This document shows positions 12,233 through 23,979 of a stretch of 64,000 nt of DNA, one piece after another (the stretch's first letter is position 1; every line of letters starts with the position of its first letter). A program made the position numbers and the translations under genes. The stretch comes from Sclerurus mexicanus (taxonomy: Eukaryota > Chordata > Aves > Passeriformes > Furnariidae), in the NCBI GenBank assembly GCA_013396755.1, contig VWZF01005804.1:798964-862963 (forward strand). Reading direction: 5' to 3'. Under the pieces are notes generated by a model. It did not search any database. It worked only from the letters and a program-made list of their open reading frames with translations, and was not told the DNA's origin.

Positions 12233-12558
12233 GTCCCTGCTTAGAGCAGGGATTGTAGCGGTCGGGTTAATACAGTAAAAATGGATGACCTTTAACCAAA
12301 AGGTGAAGTCCATGCCTAAGCCTGGGAAAAGAGTACCCGACTGCGCATGCCCTAGAGAAGGACTTTAAAATGACTGGTTGGGTTTGCGTGCATTCCACGC
12401 CTGTGTAACCACCCCCATCAGGGGTATGTAAGATCGTGTGCGACCGTTAATAAAGGATCTGCTGCCTTGTCATTCGAGTCAATGGGTCCGTGCCACTGTT
12501 GCCACACTAGATGACCTTTAAAAGTCCCTTCCAATCCAAGCTATTCTATGATTCTCTG
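12233..12558 (+). repeat. CR1 LINE 3' end, split by an LTR
   Basis: The left fragment (12233-12253, tccctgcttagagcagggat) and right fragment (12507-12558, ctagatgacctttaaaagtc then attctatgattct) together read as the usual CR1 3' terminus with its octamer-like tail. The solo LTR at 12254-12506 sits between them. Confidence 0.75.
12254..12506 (+). mobile_element. Solo LTR of an endogenous retrovirus
   Basis: A 253-bp block starting TGTAGCGG and ending ...GCCACA, with AATAAA at 12449-12454 followed by a T/G-containing stretch, as in an LTR R-U5. No internal retroviral sequence is present, so it is a solo LTR. It splits a CR1 tail at GGAT/CTAGATG. No clear target-site duplication was seen, so its ends may be off by a few bases. 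Family not assigned. Confidence 0.65.
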
Positions 12559-12649
12559 GGAAAAAAAAGCAGAGAAGTTGCCAGTGAATGAAATCCCCTA
12601 GCTCCCAATAACTATAGTGACGCTAAACCAAACTGTGTGAGAAGCAGCA

Positions 12650-12992
12650 ACATTCACAGAATCACAGAATCAACTAGGTTGGAAAAGACCTCTGAGATCA
12701 TCGAGTCCAACCTATGACCAAACACCACCTTGTCAACTACACCGTGGCACTGAGTGCCACATCCAGTCTTCCCTTAAACACCTCCAGAGACGGTGAATCC
12801 ACCAACTTCTTGGGCAGCTCATTCCAATGTCCAATCACTGTTTCTGTGAAGATCTTCTTGCTAATGTTCAACCTATACTTCCTCTGACATAGCTTAAGAC
12901 TGTGTCCTCTTGTCCTACTACTGGTTGCCTGGGAGAAGAGACTGATACTGACGCAGCTACAACCTTCTTTCAAGTAGTTTTAGAGAGCCTCC
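12650..12992 (-). mobile_element. CR1 LINE 3' fragment (inverted)
   Basis: Begins with 'cacagaatcacagaatcaac', the reverse complement of the CR1 tail, then 'ggttggaaaagacctctgag'. It continues through 'ttcccttaaacacctccag', 'ggcagctcattccaatg' and 'tgtcctcttgtcctac', all CR1 3' UTR landmarks. Confidence 0.88.
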
Positions 12993-14239
12993 TCCTCTCC
13001 AGGCCTTGCCTTTAATTAAAAGAAAGCATAAAAACAAAAACTCCTGATAAGTATAGTCTTTCAGCTACCTGCAATGGTAAAGGCAGCTTTCTTATCAGCA
13101 TCTTTGGTTTCTACAGTGGAGAAAATAATACTCTTCTTCCCCCTTTTTGTGAATGGTGTTCTTTCATTTAGGTGGAGATGAACGGCAGGCTTATTCCCTT
13201 TCAAATGACACTGCTGCTACTTTTTCTATGCACTCTGAAATTTTTCGTTCCTCAGCAGACATTACAACATCGAATAATGAAAATTTAATCATGCCATCTC
13301 TACTGAGTAACTCAGTGACTGCTACAGGTTGTTTCCTTTCTGAATTACATATTCTTTGCTCACATTTACAAAGAGAAGTTGTATTTTTTGCTGAGAAGAG
13401 TAATTTTGAACGGTTATAATCTCTGCTTATTGTGCTGAGCAGCTCTGCCTAGTTTTAAAAAATATGTAATTTGTTCCACTTCCGTGTAAAGTGCTATGTC
13501 ACTGTACTTATCAAAGAACGACCTGAGAGATGGGAAGAAGAGACTGATCCACAAATTACTGTGGCTTTACTGCCGACAGTGAACAGTCTGAGGATCACTT
13601 GGAAAAGCTGAGGAAGGTGACAAACTGCTGAGGCCGACTGGCTTGTTTGACACACAGTTTCTGTAGCTAAGCTAGTTTCCCCTCCCACTTCCAAATGTCA
13701 ACAAATAAGAATCTTTCAGCAGAACCCCTCCTTGCAGAAATAAACTCTCCCAGCTGTGACTCAAGGCTGAAAGCAACAGGCAACCCAGCCTGAGTTCAGG
13801 CAGCAAACTTTTTACAATTCAGCTAAATCTGAATATTTTTTTTCTCAAACACCTAGTCTCTAACTGGACAGGGGAGAATAGACAGCCCGGTGCTACACAC
13901 TCCTCGCGGCAAGTCTCACTTGCTGTCATTCTACAGTCCTGCAAGCTTAGGGCAGGCATACCCTGTGGTTCATTAGTGACAGCCAACTTGGCCTTTAACC
14001 CGACACTGAAGATACTGGTCCTAAATCATCTCGAAAACTAATTGCTTTGATTAGACACAATTTGATCATTTCTATTGAGCTCACGAGTCAGCTCATTGCT
14101 GGCAGAAACACAAAAAGCCTTTCTCAGACATCCAGGAAATACCAAGCCCATCTCTGCCGAGGCCTGGCTTCTGGGGCCAAAAGTGGGTGTACCTAGAAGC
14201 ATCAAGAAATTCTTCCCTGGCACGCCTCCACTCAGAGAA
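12993..14239 (-). other. NIPAL1: NIPAL1 intron 1, distal part
   Basis: No supported gene. A plus-strand frame of 88 codons (13153-13419) starts near an acceptor-like 'ctttcatttag' but has no recognisable domain or partner exon. Confidence 0.45.
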
Positions 14240-14498
14240 ACGCACCAAAAGAGCTGAAAAGGGGCTCAGACACGACCCAGCCGCGGCAGAAGCGCAGCAG
14301 CTCCCCCGGCGCCGGCAGCGCCTTCCTCGCTCCCCGGAAAACCACGGCGTGGAGTCCAAGCGGGGGGGGCTCTGCCGTGTGCGGGAGCCACGACCCCGCA
14401 CCGCAGCCAGGGGGGATACAGGAGCAGCCGGCCCGGCGCACACACCGCGCCCTCGCCTCCGCCCAGCGCCGCGTCCCTCCCGCGCACACCGCGCGCAG

Positions 14499-14530
14499 TC
14501 CCAATCCCAATCCCGATCCCGNTCCCTGCC
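14499..14530. repeat. Short (TCCCRA)-like hexamer repeat with unresolved base
   Basis: About four to five copies of tcccaa/tcccga in the NIPAL1 CpG region; the N at 14522 interrupts the fourth copy. Confidence 0.7.
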
Positions 14531-14664
14531 CGTCCCGCGGCCCCGCCGTGGGCGCTGAAGGTGAAGGCGGCATCCCCGCCGCTCCACGGACCTGCCTTAG
14601 GGGGACAGCGGTCACTCCAGGAGTGCCCCCGAATGGGCTTTATAACTCAGGTCCCAGTTCTCAC

Positions 14665-14703
14665 CTGGGGAGACCCGCGGCCCCACCTGAACGCTGAGTC
14701 CAT
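14665..14703 (-). other. NIPAL1: Candidate NIPAL1 exon 1 (phase does not fit)
   Basis: ATG at 14703-14701, then 13 codons (MDSAFRWGRGSPQ), then CAG|GTGAGA, a near-consensus donor. But exon 2 needs an upstream exon ending one base into a codon, and this one ends at a codon boundary. The +1 frame of the same segment (VQVGPRVSPG) would join in phase but has no ATG. Either the true exon 1 is elsewhere in the CpG region, or there is an indel or assembly error here. Confidence 0.3.
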
Positions 14704-14705
14704 AG

Positions 14706-16268
14706 GAGAAAACTCTATCCCGGTGTACCTTGGCTGCATTTGTGTCTAGTGGGAGTTTCTATAGATTTAATTTTCCTCCCCTTGGCACCTGGGAGAAGAG
14801 GTGATCAGTCTCGATGTGCAGCCACATATGTGTGTGACAGGCTGCCAGCACTCGCTTTGGTCAGTGGAGCTGTGGGTAGGCAGGGGGATCCCCTGGCCAA
14901 ACTATGCCAGTGTCACAGAACTAGGGCAGTGCCTGCTGATGCATATCCTCAGGTATGTGGCTGAACAGGCTCCAGAGTGTCATAAGAAACAATTACCTTT
15001 ATTACCCAATCAATAGTTTCAAGGTAGAAGTCTAACATGATTAAGTGAAATATATTTACAAAATGTATGGCTTAATAAAACATTACATGTTGTCCAGCAA
15101 ACTTCCTGGGCAGTCGGAGCACCTTTAGCATGGACAAGGACTTCCCAAATTGGAGGCAAACAGTTGAAAATTTAACACATCTCCACAGAGCATCACAGGG
15201 ACATGCTGGCTTGAGACTAGCAGAGTTGTAACCATGCTTTCCAGCACAGTACCAAAATTAATCATCATTGGTTTTGAAAAGTTTTACCACTGGTTCAGAC
15301 TGAAATATGGGGACAGTGTCAGCAAAATAACTTGGTTTTCCTTGCCTTAGGCATCCTTGACTTCGCAGTCCTGGGCTTAAACACAAGAGATCAGTTTCAG
15401 TCTTAGTCTCATTTTTCTATTTCTGTATTTATTTTTTACCACAACTAGCACTCTGTATGTTATGAAAAAAGAACATTGCCTTTGTTGTTGTGAATTTAAT
15501 TACCAATCCACTTTATAGTGTGGACTTTTACAATGTCTACACTATAACTATTTCTATGGAACATGGCCTGGTCCCACTACAGGCTGCATGATAAAGAGTT
15601 TGACTTCTCTGTTTTAATATTTCTAAAACAGATTACCACTTAAAAAAATGAGCAATAATTTTAAATGGTATTTGAAATAATTAATATCGTAAAGTACAAT
15701 CTGAAAATTTGTGAGCAAACTTCCAACTTCTTGTACAACATAAGCATGCCCATAGGATAAAACCACATATAGGGACAGATGCGGTTTGCTCCTGTTTTTC
15801 TTCTGTGCCCTCTCAGACCTGTCAACCCTGTGTGTTCACACTCCTGTTACTGTAAAAATGGGTCGATTTTTTTGAGCTTGCTGCAATCTTGTAAGTACCT
15901 CGACAGATCTTCTGAGAAGGGAGGTGGTAATATCCACAAGGTCCTGCTGAAGCAGCAGGGAAGGTGGGAGAAGGTGAGCTGCCAAAGACTGCCTTTTCCC
16001 CTGGCACAGCTCTTGCTGACCTACTGGTCAGGACTTCACTGTGGTGCAGTACCCAGAGCAAGAATACTGAAAAACAATGCAGTTAACACTTTTGCAGATG
16101 TGCCTCTGCACAGGCCAAGTCCTTTAGCAGACCGTGGACATCAAAGTCTTTTTAATTAATGAGTAAAATATTTAATCTGAGATACACATATGTTGACAAA
16201 GAGCTGAACATGAACCAGTAATGTGCCTATGTAGCCAAGAAAGCCAATGACATCCCAGCTTGTATCAG
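14706..16268. other. Intergenic spacer upstream of NIPAL1
   Basis: No supported gene. The 126-codon plus-strand frame at 15779-16159 lacks any family features. Confidence 0.5.
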
Positions 16269-16800
16269 AAATAGTGTGGCAACCAGGACCAGGACAGTGA
16301 TTGTCCCCCTCTCCTCAGCACTGGTGAGGCCACACCTTCAATCCTGTTCTCAGTTTTGTGCCCCTCACTGTAAGAAAGACATTGATGTGCTGGAGATGTC
16401 CAGAGAAGGACATGGAACTGGTGAAGGCTGTGGAGCACAAGTCCTATGAGGAGTGGCTGAGGGGACTCAGGTTGCTCTAGCCTGGAGAAAAGGAGCCTCA
16501 GGGGAGACTTTATTGCTCTTTGCAACTACCTGAAAGAAAGTTATAGTGAGCTGGGGATCAGTCTCTTCTCCCAAATAATGAGCAATAGGACAAGAAGAAA
16601 CAGTCTCAGGTTGTGCCAGGGGAAGTTTTTCTTCACCAAAAGGGTTGTCAGGCATTGGAACAGGGCTCTCAGGGAAGTGGCGGAGTCAACATCCCTGGAA
16701 GTATTTAAAAGACATGTAAATGTGTTGTTGATAGATATAGTTTAGTGGTGAACTTGATAATGTCAGGTTAACTTGGACTTGATGATGTTAAGAGTATTTT
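16269..16800 (+). mobile_element. CR1 LINE 3' fragment
   Basis: Plus-oriented CR1 3' region: 'ctggtgaggccacaccttc', 'gaggagtggctgagggg', 'tcaggttgtgccagggg', 'ttcttcaccaaaagggttg', 'catccctggaagtatttaa'. It fades near 16800 without a clean terminal octamer. Confidence 0.88.
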
Positions 16801-19800
16801 GCAATGTAAATGATACTAAATACATATTGTTTCTTGGTTGAAAACCTTAATATAGCTCATGCTTCATGTTTTTATATCTGTAATAAACTGCAAAAAGCAC
16901 TATAAGACTCTTTTTGAGAAAAAACGTGAAGTCACAAAAAACTTATAGCTAACAATCCAAGTCAAGGGACAGATGTAAAAAACTTGCAATCTATAATATA
17001 ATTACAGAAGGGAGTGGATATACTTCCTGTGTGTATATTTCCCTCTTTATTAGCACTTTTCATACTCAACTTGTTTCAAAGAATTTTGAGACAATGGCAG
17101 GAAGAAACTACATAAAAGTAATTTACTGACATTGATACATTTTTCTTTATTTTGGATGACATGTAAAGGTCAAATGAGAAAGAAAATAAAGTACTGATAT
17201 ACAATCTTAGCACATAAAGAGGAAAAAGATGTCAGTTTACCATTCAAAATGACACCTATGGCCGATAGAGAGCAATGCCTGGACCATGAGCTAATGCAAA
17301 GCAGCACAGCTCCACTCAATGCTGTGGAGCTATGCCAGATATGGTTAAGTACAGATCAGCCTGTTTGTGTATGAGGTAACAATATGCATGTACTAACAGT
17401 CAAACAATTTTGTGGCAGTTCCCTTTCTTCCAAAAGAGAAAAAATAAGAAAGCTATACCTTTCTTTGTTATAGCACTATTTTTTCCCCATTAAACGTGTG
17501 GACCATGCAAGAGAAAATTTATGTTAAAATTCTGTTACTTATGTAATTACATAATTTCATTATGTAATGAATGAAAGATTTCCTGAAACTTTCCTTAAAG
17601 TCAGCAAGCACTGACTGACTTTAATTGTTTTCAATAAAAATGGAAGCACTGAATTGAAGCCAACTTCAATCTTTTACATTTATAAATGAAATAGTGTTTG
17701 GAAACCTCATTTTTTTTTGCCTTAATAAATCCCATCTTACCTCTGTGTTAGCCACAAATGACTTAATTACTATAATTTGTGTGACTTCTTGGCTTTGTTA
17801 TAAACTCTTTAATTTTGGTGGCGATTGTTTTCTCATATGCATATACATTGAGTTCCTTATGCAGTATTTAATTATGCTATTGTAAATACTGAGGACGATG
17901 ACAACAGGTTTCACCACAATTAGAAAAGCTGTTCACTGTGCAGCTTAGTCCAGGTGCAGACATGAAGCAAGATCTATCTCTTTTTTATTACTTGGAAAAA
18001 TTGCCTGTGGCATTTTTAGGTCTTGTCATCATTGCTCAGCATCCCTGTTCTACATTACCTTTCCTGCAGTTGCTGCTACCCAACAGGGTTCAAACATGAG
18101 CTCTGTTCAATACAGCAGCTACAGACATGTTCAGTACCCGTCCCAGCACGTAGCCACACAAAAATTACTGAGCTAGATTTGTGAGTGAAGCTCTGACCAT
18201 GACAACTCCATTTGCTCAAAATGCTGGTGATTTAGTGCAGACCTGCAGGAACAACATGTGAAGGAAGTAACTTCAACTGAGACAAAAAAATATCCTTAGA
18301 TTGACGTTCAAAAGTATTAGATTGCTGTACTTGCTGTGAAGAGATTAATTCTATAAATGTTACCTTAAAAATGCCTAGATAGTGCCACCTTAACTTGTAC
18401 TATATTACAAAGAATGAAAGACAAGCGCAGCTAGATTTATTAAGTCTCTTTTATCTACAGTGCATTTTCTACCACTCTTACCAGTGGCAATATCATATAT
18501 TGATGATTTTCTTTTATGCAGAATTAATGTCAGTTGAATCACCTTTGTATGTGTGAACATTTTAGCATTGTTATTCTGTGCAACTAACCCAGATTACCTG
18601 TATTATTTTAACTTGAAATAAAATTCTGCTAAACCAAAATCCATACTGTTCAGAGCTTCTGGCACTCCTGCAGGGTCACTACAATTTGCTTATACTTCAC
18701 TCTCCATCACGCATCACTTAACCCTAAAGTAACAATACAGTACCACCTACCGGTGGAGACACGGTTGGCACTGATGGTTTTCTGGTCACCAAGCCTAGTT
18801 GGAGCCGACTGTGCTTCATGGCACTGAATTCAACACAGTTACAGCACTTCTGACATGACATTAATTGCTGAAATCACATCAGCACTAGACAAGACAGAAC
18901 AGTATTTGCAGAAAATAAGCCTGCCAAAACTGTGGTCCCAATCCAAACACTCATCTGTTTACATATCTACAACACAGTAAGCTGAAAAGCAGTGTTGTGC
19001 CATTAAAACTTACTTATTTATAAATAATACATATGTATAATGTATCTAGTGTTTTGGTTATGGGTATCTGAACCTAGAGGCAGCCTTAATAGGATTGAGA
19101 AGAATTACAGATGATGACAATGCAAGATACAAAAATAGATTAAAATTGGCCTACTAAACCAATAATCCATTAGTGCAGTCATTCCCCCATCAGTCAAGGT
19201 TTACTTCACAGGAAAACAGAATGGCAAGAAAAATACTCATGGAAAAATATGGATGCTAAGCTAATACAATCATGAGTGAAGTCAATGACAACTATGTAAT
19301 TGGCTTTTAAAGGAGGGCAGAATTGACACCATTGTGTTGAGCTTACACACAATTAGTTCTGCAAACTTCTTTGCAAGTAAGTGAGCTCCTGGCCACTGTC
19401 AGACAAGGAACTAGTTTGGCCCAGTAGGACTCATCTTCCTCTGTTTGAGAACTTTGAAAAACAACATGGTAAAGCAAATAAGAAAAAAATAATTTAGAGC
19501 TGCTTTACAGGAGTGCTTATTTTATATGAAAACTGACTGTTCTATACCAGAGTAAAAAGGTGTATCATCTCCTTTGTGACACACAACAAGGCATATGTCC
19601 CAGACAGCCAGTGTCACCACCTATTCACAAAATTTCTGTTCAGCATTGATCATTGACATCTTTCAGATTGCAAGCCATGCAAAAACCCATGAGAATGACA
19701 GAGGTAAAACTGATCATGATTCAATACTACTTGGATGCAGTGACATCTGAGATTCCTTCCATATCTATGATTTTAGACTAGGAGTTATATTTCAGCCCTT

Positions 19801-22800
19801 AGAAGACAATGGTGAAACATATGCCAGAAATCAGAAGATTATTTACTTTTTTATTTACTTGTTATGTTGGGTATCTTACTATAAATTGATGTATCTGCCT
19901 TCAGTGTGCATAAGATTATGCATTTCCTTGTTGCCCATTACTCTTGTATTTAAAACAATCTCTATTCTTTAAATTTCAAATGCATATTCTCTTTCCTAGA
20001 AATGGACCAACTGTCTTAAAACTTCATCATCGTGACATTTTCCAGTAAGTATATATTCAAAATTCATGGGATTTTTTAAGCATCAAAATATGTTGTGTTA
20101 GAATAAGAACTTCAAACGGTTTAAAATTGTATTTCCTTTTTTTGCAGCCATATGATATACACATTAAAATAAACAGGAAAATTCCATTTACTGCTTTATC
20201 TATTCCAGTAAAGACCTGTAACTACAGTAAAAAAGCGTCTGCAATATTAAGAAAACAGGTGAGCAGACAATACTGAATACATAGTCATTTACAATATTTT
20301 TTTCAGGTTCAAGACAGAGCACACTCAAATATTTATCTTGTGCATGTAGATAGGGTGAGTAAGCTCTTGTTCAGGCAAGGGATAATAGTGACTGCCAATG
20401 TCACTTTCATCTCTCTCTAAATCTCAAAATCCAACACTAGATCAAGGAAATCCTCTTCTACTATTCATGCCTTTCCTTGGGAATAATTCAGAGGGACTGC
20501 ACATGGGGCCGGCTCTTTGAGAAAGGAATCATTAAGGGATTTATTTATAAAATGTTGATTATATTTAGCTTTTCATGTGGCTCTGCTTATGTAGTAAGGA
20601 AACGTGGCTGATTTAAAGGACTGAAATCTCTATTAGAAGCAGCAGAATACATTCCCAAGGTAAGCACACTGTTGAAACTGCTTGTTGCAGAACTGCTAAG
20701 GACCCTTAGCACATTAGAAAATAGAGATCTTGCTGTAGCACACAGCAGATTTTAATGTTAATGAAGATTTTTTTACTGCTTTTTGTAAAGAAAAAGATTA
20801 GACCTTTATGAGATGCCAAATTCTGTTCCAAGATATCCTTACTAGAAGGATTTTCTCTCTGAAAATAATGACTAGAGAAATGAATGTCGTGGACCAGTAA
20901 GAAAGGGAGAAACAGGTAAAATAAAAGAGCAGAAGAGATGGAAGCTGATCTTCCATTCACTGCAATCCTGCAAAAGGATAATACTGCCTTCATTTTCTTG
21001 CAGCCTTAAAGACTTTGATGTATAGTAATTAATATAATTAGTTTTCAGGTCATAATGGTTGAAAACTTGGTTGTTTATCATAGTAGTTATATTTAGGAAT
21101 TCAAGATAGTAAAACAAAATTATTTGTGATGACACAGTAAAAACAATATGGTAGAAATCTAAAATATCTCTAAAGAAAGCATCTGTCTGTATTACCTTTT
21201 AAACTTACTACCTGAATATGATTATGTGAAAATGAGCTTTGAGCTATTAAAATAAAAGCACTGTAACAACATGTGAGAGTTTAAGAAAAATATGTATGAC
21301 TACAGAATAGGAAACATGGTTGTGATATATTTTAGTAAAAAAATCTGAAATATTTCTTAAAAAAAATGTATAATACAATAAAAAATGCATTAAGGTGAGT
21401 TCTGGACCCACTGAGCTTAACATGACATTTTTTACTGTTGCCAGTATGGAGGGTTTGTCACACAAATGCTGTAACAAGGTAACCACAGTCCCCAGGCCAG
21501 GACCAATTACTCTGTCTGTCCAACTTGTACATGCTGCACTATCATTTCTGTGTCTTAGGCTTGGGAATTTAAAGTCTACCCACACTTTGCTTTGAGACTA
21601 GTGGAATTTGAAGATATTCCTGTGCTACGCATCCTGACTGATAGAGAAGGGAAGCAACCTGGTACAGCACACACCTAAATCTGACATTCAGATTTAGTAT
21701 TTTGAGACTACAAGGTAGTCAATACTCCAATTTCTATCCCACTTAAGACTTCCAGTGCCTCAGTAATATGAAATGTCCATTCTTTCCCCAAATGGCAGCT
21801 CCTCATTCCCAGCAAGTCCTACACATTGCTGCCACAGCTCCTTTCACAGAACTCAAGGTATCCCACAGTGCTTCCACTTACAGTAGACACTAACAGAGCC
21901 AGAGGAATCTGTTTATTTGCAAAATGCAGAGAAAATCCTACTTACTCGGAGAACAGGGGAATGTAGAGAATACAGATTTCCCCCCAGTCTCTAGTTCTGG
22001 ATGGCTGATTTTTGGACATGTTCTATTTCAACATCATGTTGAACCTCCAGTACAACTGCAGATCAGTGCGTCTGGAGAGCACAAAGTCAAAGACTTTTTT
22101 GGTTGTTTTTCTTGAAACTAAAGAAGACTCAAAGACCAAACAGAAACATGAAAAATGAGTGCCTATTCAGAAATGCTGGTTCTGGGAGTCCTAACATGAA
22201 CTGACTGGGTTAAAGCCCACTCTGTTGGAGAAATTATTTCCCTTGAGATGAATGCATTTGTATTTGTCTGAGTTGGACACAGCTTTATTTTGCACCATTA
22301 TTTGTGTGGCTCTGTAGAGGATATAACTTTAATCAGGATGAAAGTTTGTGTGACAGCTTTAGCAGAGCTTTCAGAGCATCTGCAAGCAGACATAAAGCTG
22401 CTTAATTTAACTTGGCATAATTTCAATCTTCACACTTTCAAACACAGTTTATCTTTGGAGTAAGTCAGTGGAACCCTGTTAAAGCTTCTAGGCTTGTGGT
22501 GAATGTAACCTATGTTTACCATGTTGTAGAAATTTAGAATCTTTTTAGGTCTATTTATCTTAGATTTGATCCTTGTTCTTAAGCATTTAAAGACTGCCAA
22601 CAATGTTGGACTACATTTAGGGCTACTCATGGAAGAACATATTTAATCTTCGATCTTTATCTTTCTGTTTTGTAGAACGTTGTATATTGCTGTGTTATTT
22701 TTTGTGCCATGTGTCATTCATGTCTGATGAGTGCTGGAAACATGTATTTTTATTTTCATTGACTAATAAGTGAACTCAAGTTTAAGTCTGTCAGTAATTT

Positions 22801-23837
22801 GGCAAGTGCATCATACTGCTTCAGTTTTGCAGTTTGCTTTACTACTGAATGGAAATACTTTCTTTAAGAATGATTCATTCAACATCATTTGACTTCACTT
22901 ATTAGAGGTACAGCCACTCATTTATCAGTTTGTGTCTTACAGATATCTCTATATTCTGATTTCACATGCACAGGCCATTGTTACTGAAGTGGATAGCACC
23001 TGTTTTATAATCCTCTCTAAATGGCCCTATCAAAAGCAGATCACACTTGTTGACACGATTTGTGCCCAAAGAGCTGGAAGTCTTACTGATGCCAAGATAT
23101 AACTGACAGCATTGTAGGAATAAGTAGTGAAAAAGGAGAGCAGCAGTTAACTACCCCAGCGTTAGAAAATTGTGCAGCAAAATGTACTGTATTAGTTACA
23201 AAATATTTTCAATACTTTTTTTAATTGAGATGAACAAACCAGGCACAAACAGCCACTAACATTTTTATTTAGGTCTTTATATGCTACCCGCTATGTGAAT
23301 TAGGAAATTATTACATGACTCTTAGCTTCCTATTTATAGAACCTACTAGTTGCTCTCAACAGAATATAACTCTCAGGTATCAGACATACTGAGATTTCTT
23401 TGAACTTACAATTAGTGGACGATTTTTAGTCTGGTTTTCAAGATATCACCTGTGCATGAACCTGTTTATCCATTTTGATACAATAAGTTTTGAACCTTTG
23501 GTTCAAAACCAAATGAAACCTTGCTTGATGTCTCAAATACAATTGGCTAAATATTTTCAAAGTATGTGTCAAGGCTCAGGAGAAAGACCTAAATTAATGC
23601 TTCCTCTAAGAGAAATAAATATTGCACATTCTCTTTAGCAGCAGTTGCCTGGTCATTCAGCACACTGAAAGACCCACAGTGCTCTTTCTTGTCTGGTAGG
23701 AATGTCATGGGAGACAGGAAACTGAAAATATTCTTGTTGGTCTTTGGGGAAGTAATGATCTAAAGGATTCATATTTTGGAAAAAAAATATTTTCTTCTTC
23801 TAGCTGTGAAATTACTTGATTCCTTTTTTTTACTCAG
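16801..23837. other. Spacer upstream of CNGA1 coding exons
   Basis: AT-rich sequence without supported coding exons. It probably contains the CNGA1 promoter and 5' non-coding exon(s), which cannot be placed by reading alone; the acceptor at 23837 shows that at least one upstream exon exists. Confidence 0.5.
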
Positions 23838-23979
23838 TCTTCCTCAATTACACAAGTTAAGACAAGTTGACCATGAAGGTTGGAGTGGTTGAGACCCATC
23901 ACTCCCACACAATTGTTCCCAGCGTGGTAGTGCAAGACACCAGTAAGGACCCTGGACTGATGCACATAGAGGAAAACAG
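23838..23979 (+). CDS. CNGA1: CNGA1 first coding exon (5' UTR plus 107 nt CDS)
   Basis: Acceptor 'ttttttttactcag' ends at 23837; 35 nt of 5' UTR precede ATG 23873 (gttgaccATGa). It encodes MKVGVVETHHSHTIVPSVVV and onward to EENR; donor AG|GTATGG. A TTG six bases upstream is in frame but unlikely to be used. Confidence 0.93.

Larger units (their letters stand above)
14240..14705 (-). promoter_or_regulatory. NIPAL1: CpG-rich promoter region of NIPAL1
   Basis: Dense CpG sequence (14260-14620) at the expected 5' end of NIPAL1. On the minus strand there is a TATA-like TTATAAAG at about 14645-14638 and two candidate start regions: ATG 14703-14701 followed by a strong donor, and ATG 14573-14571 in a GC-rich open frame (MPPSPSAPTAGPRDG). 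A single N (14522) lies inside. Confidence 0.65.

Noticed and set aside
13153..13419. 88-codon plus-strand frame in NIPAL1 intron 1 after an acceptor-like site
   Set aside because: No donor, partner exon, domain or composition bias; length is within chance for this amount of sequence.
14187..14697. Overlapping long frames on both strands in the GC-rich NIPAL1 promoter
   Set aside because: GC-rich sequence has few stop codons; the Arg/Pro/Ala/Gly-rich products are typical artefacts. Only the minus-strand starts were kept as candidates.
15779..16159. 126-codon plus-strand frame upstream of NIPAL1
   Set aside because: Long but with no recognisable family, signal or splice structure; its residue composition looks random.
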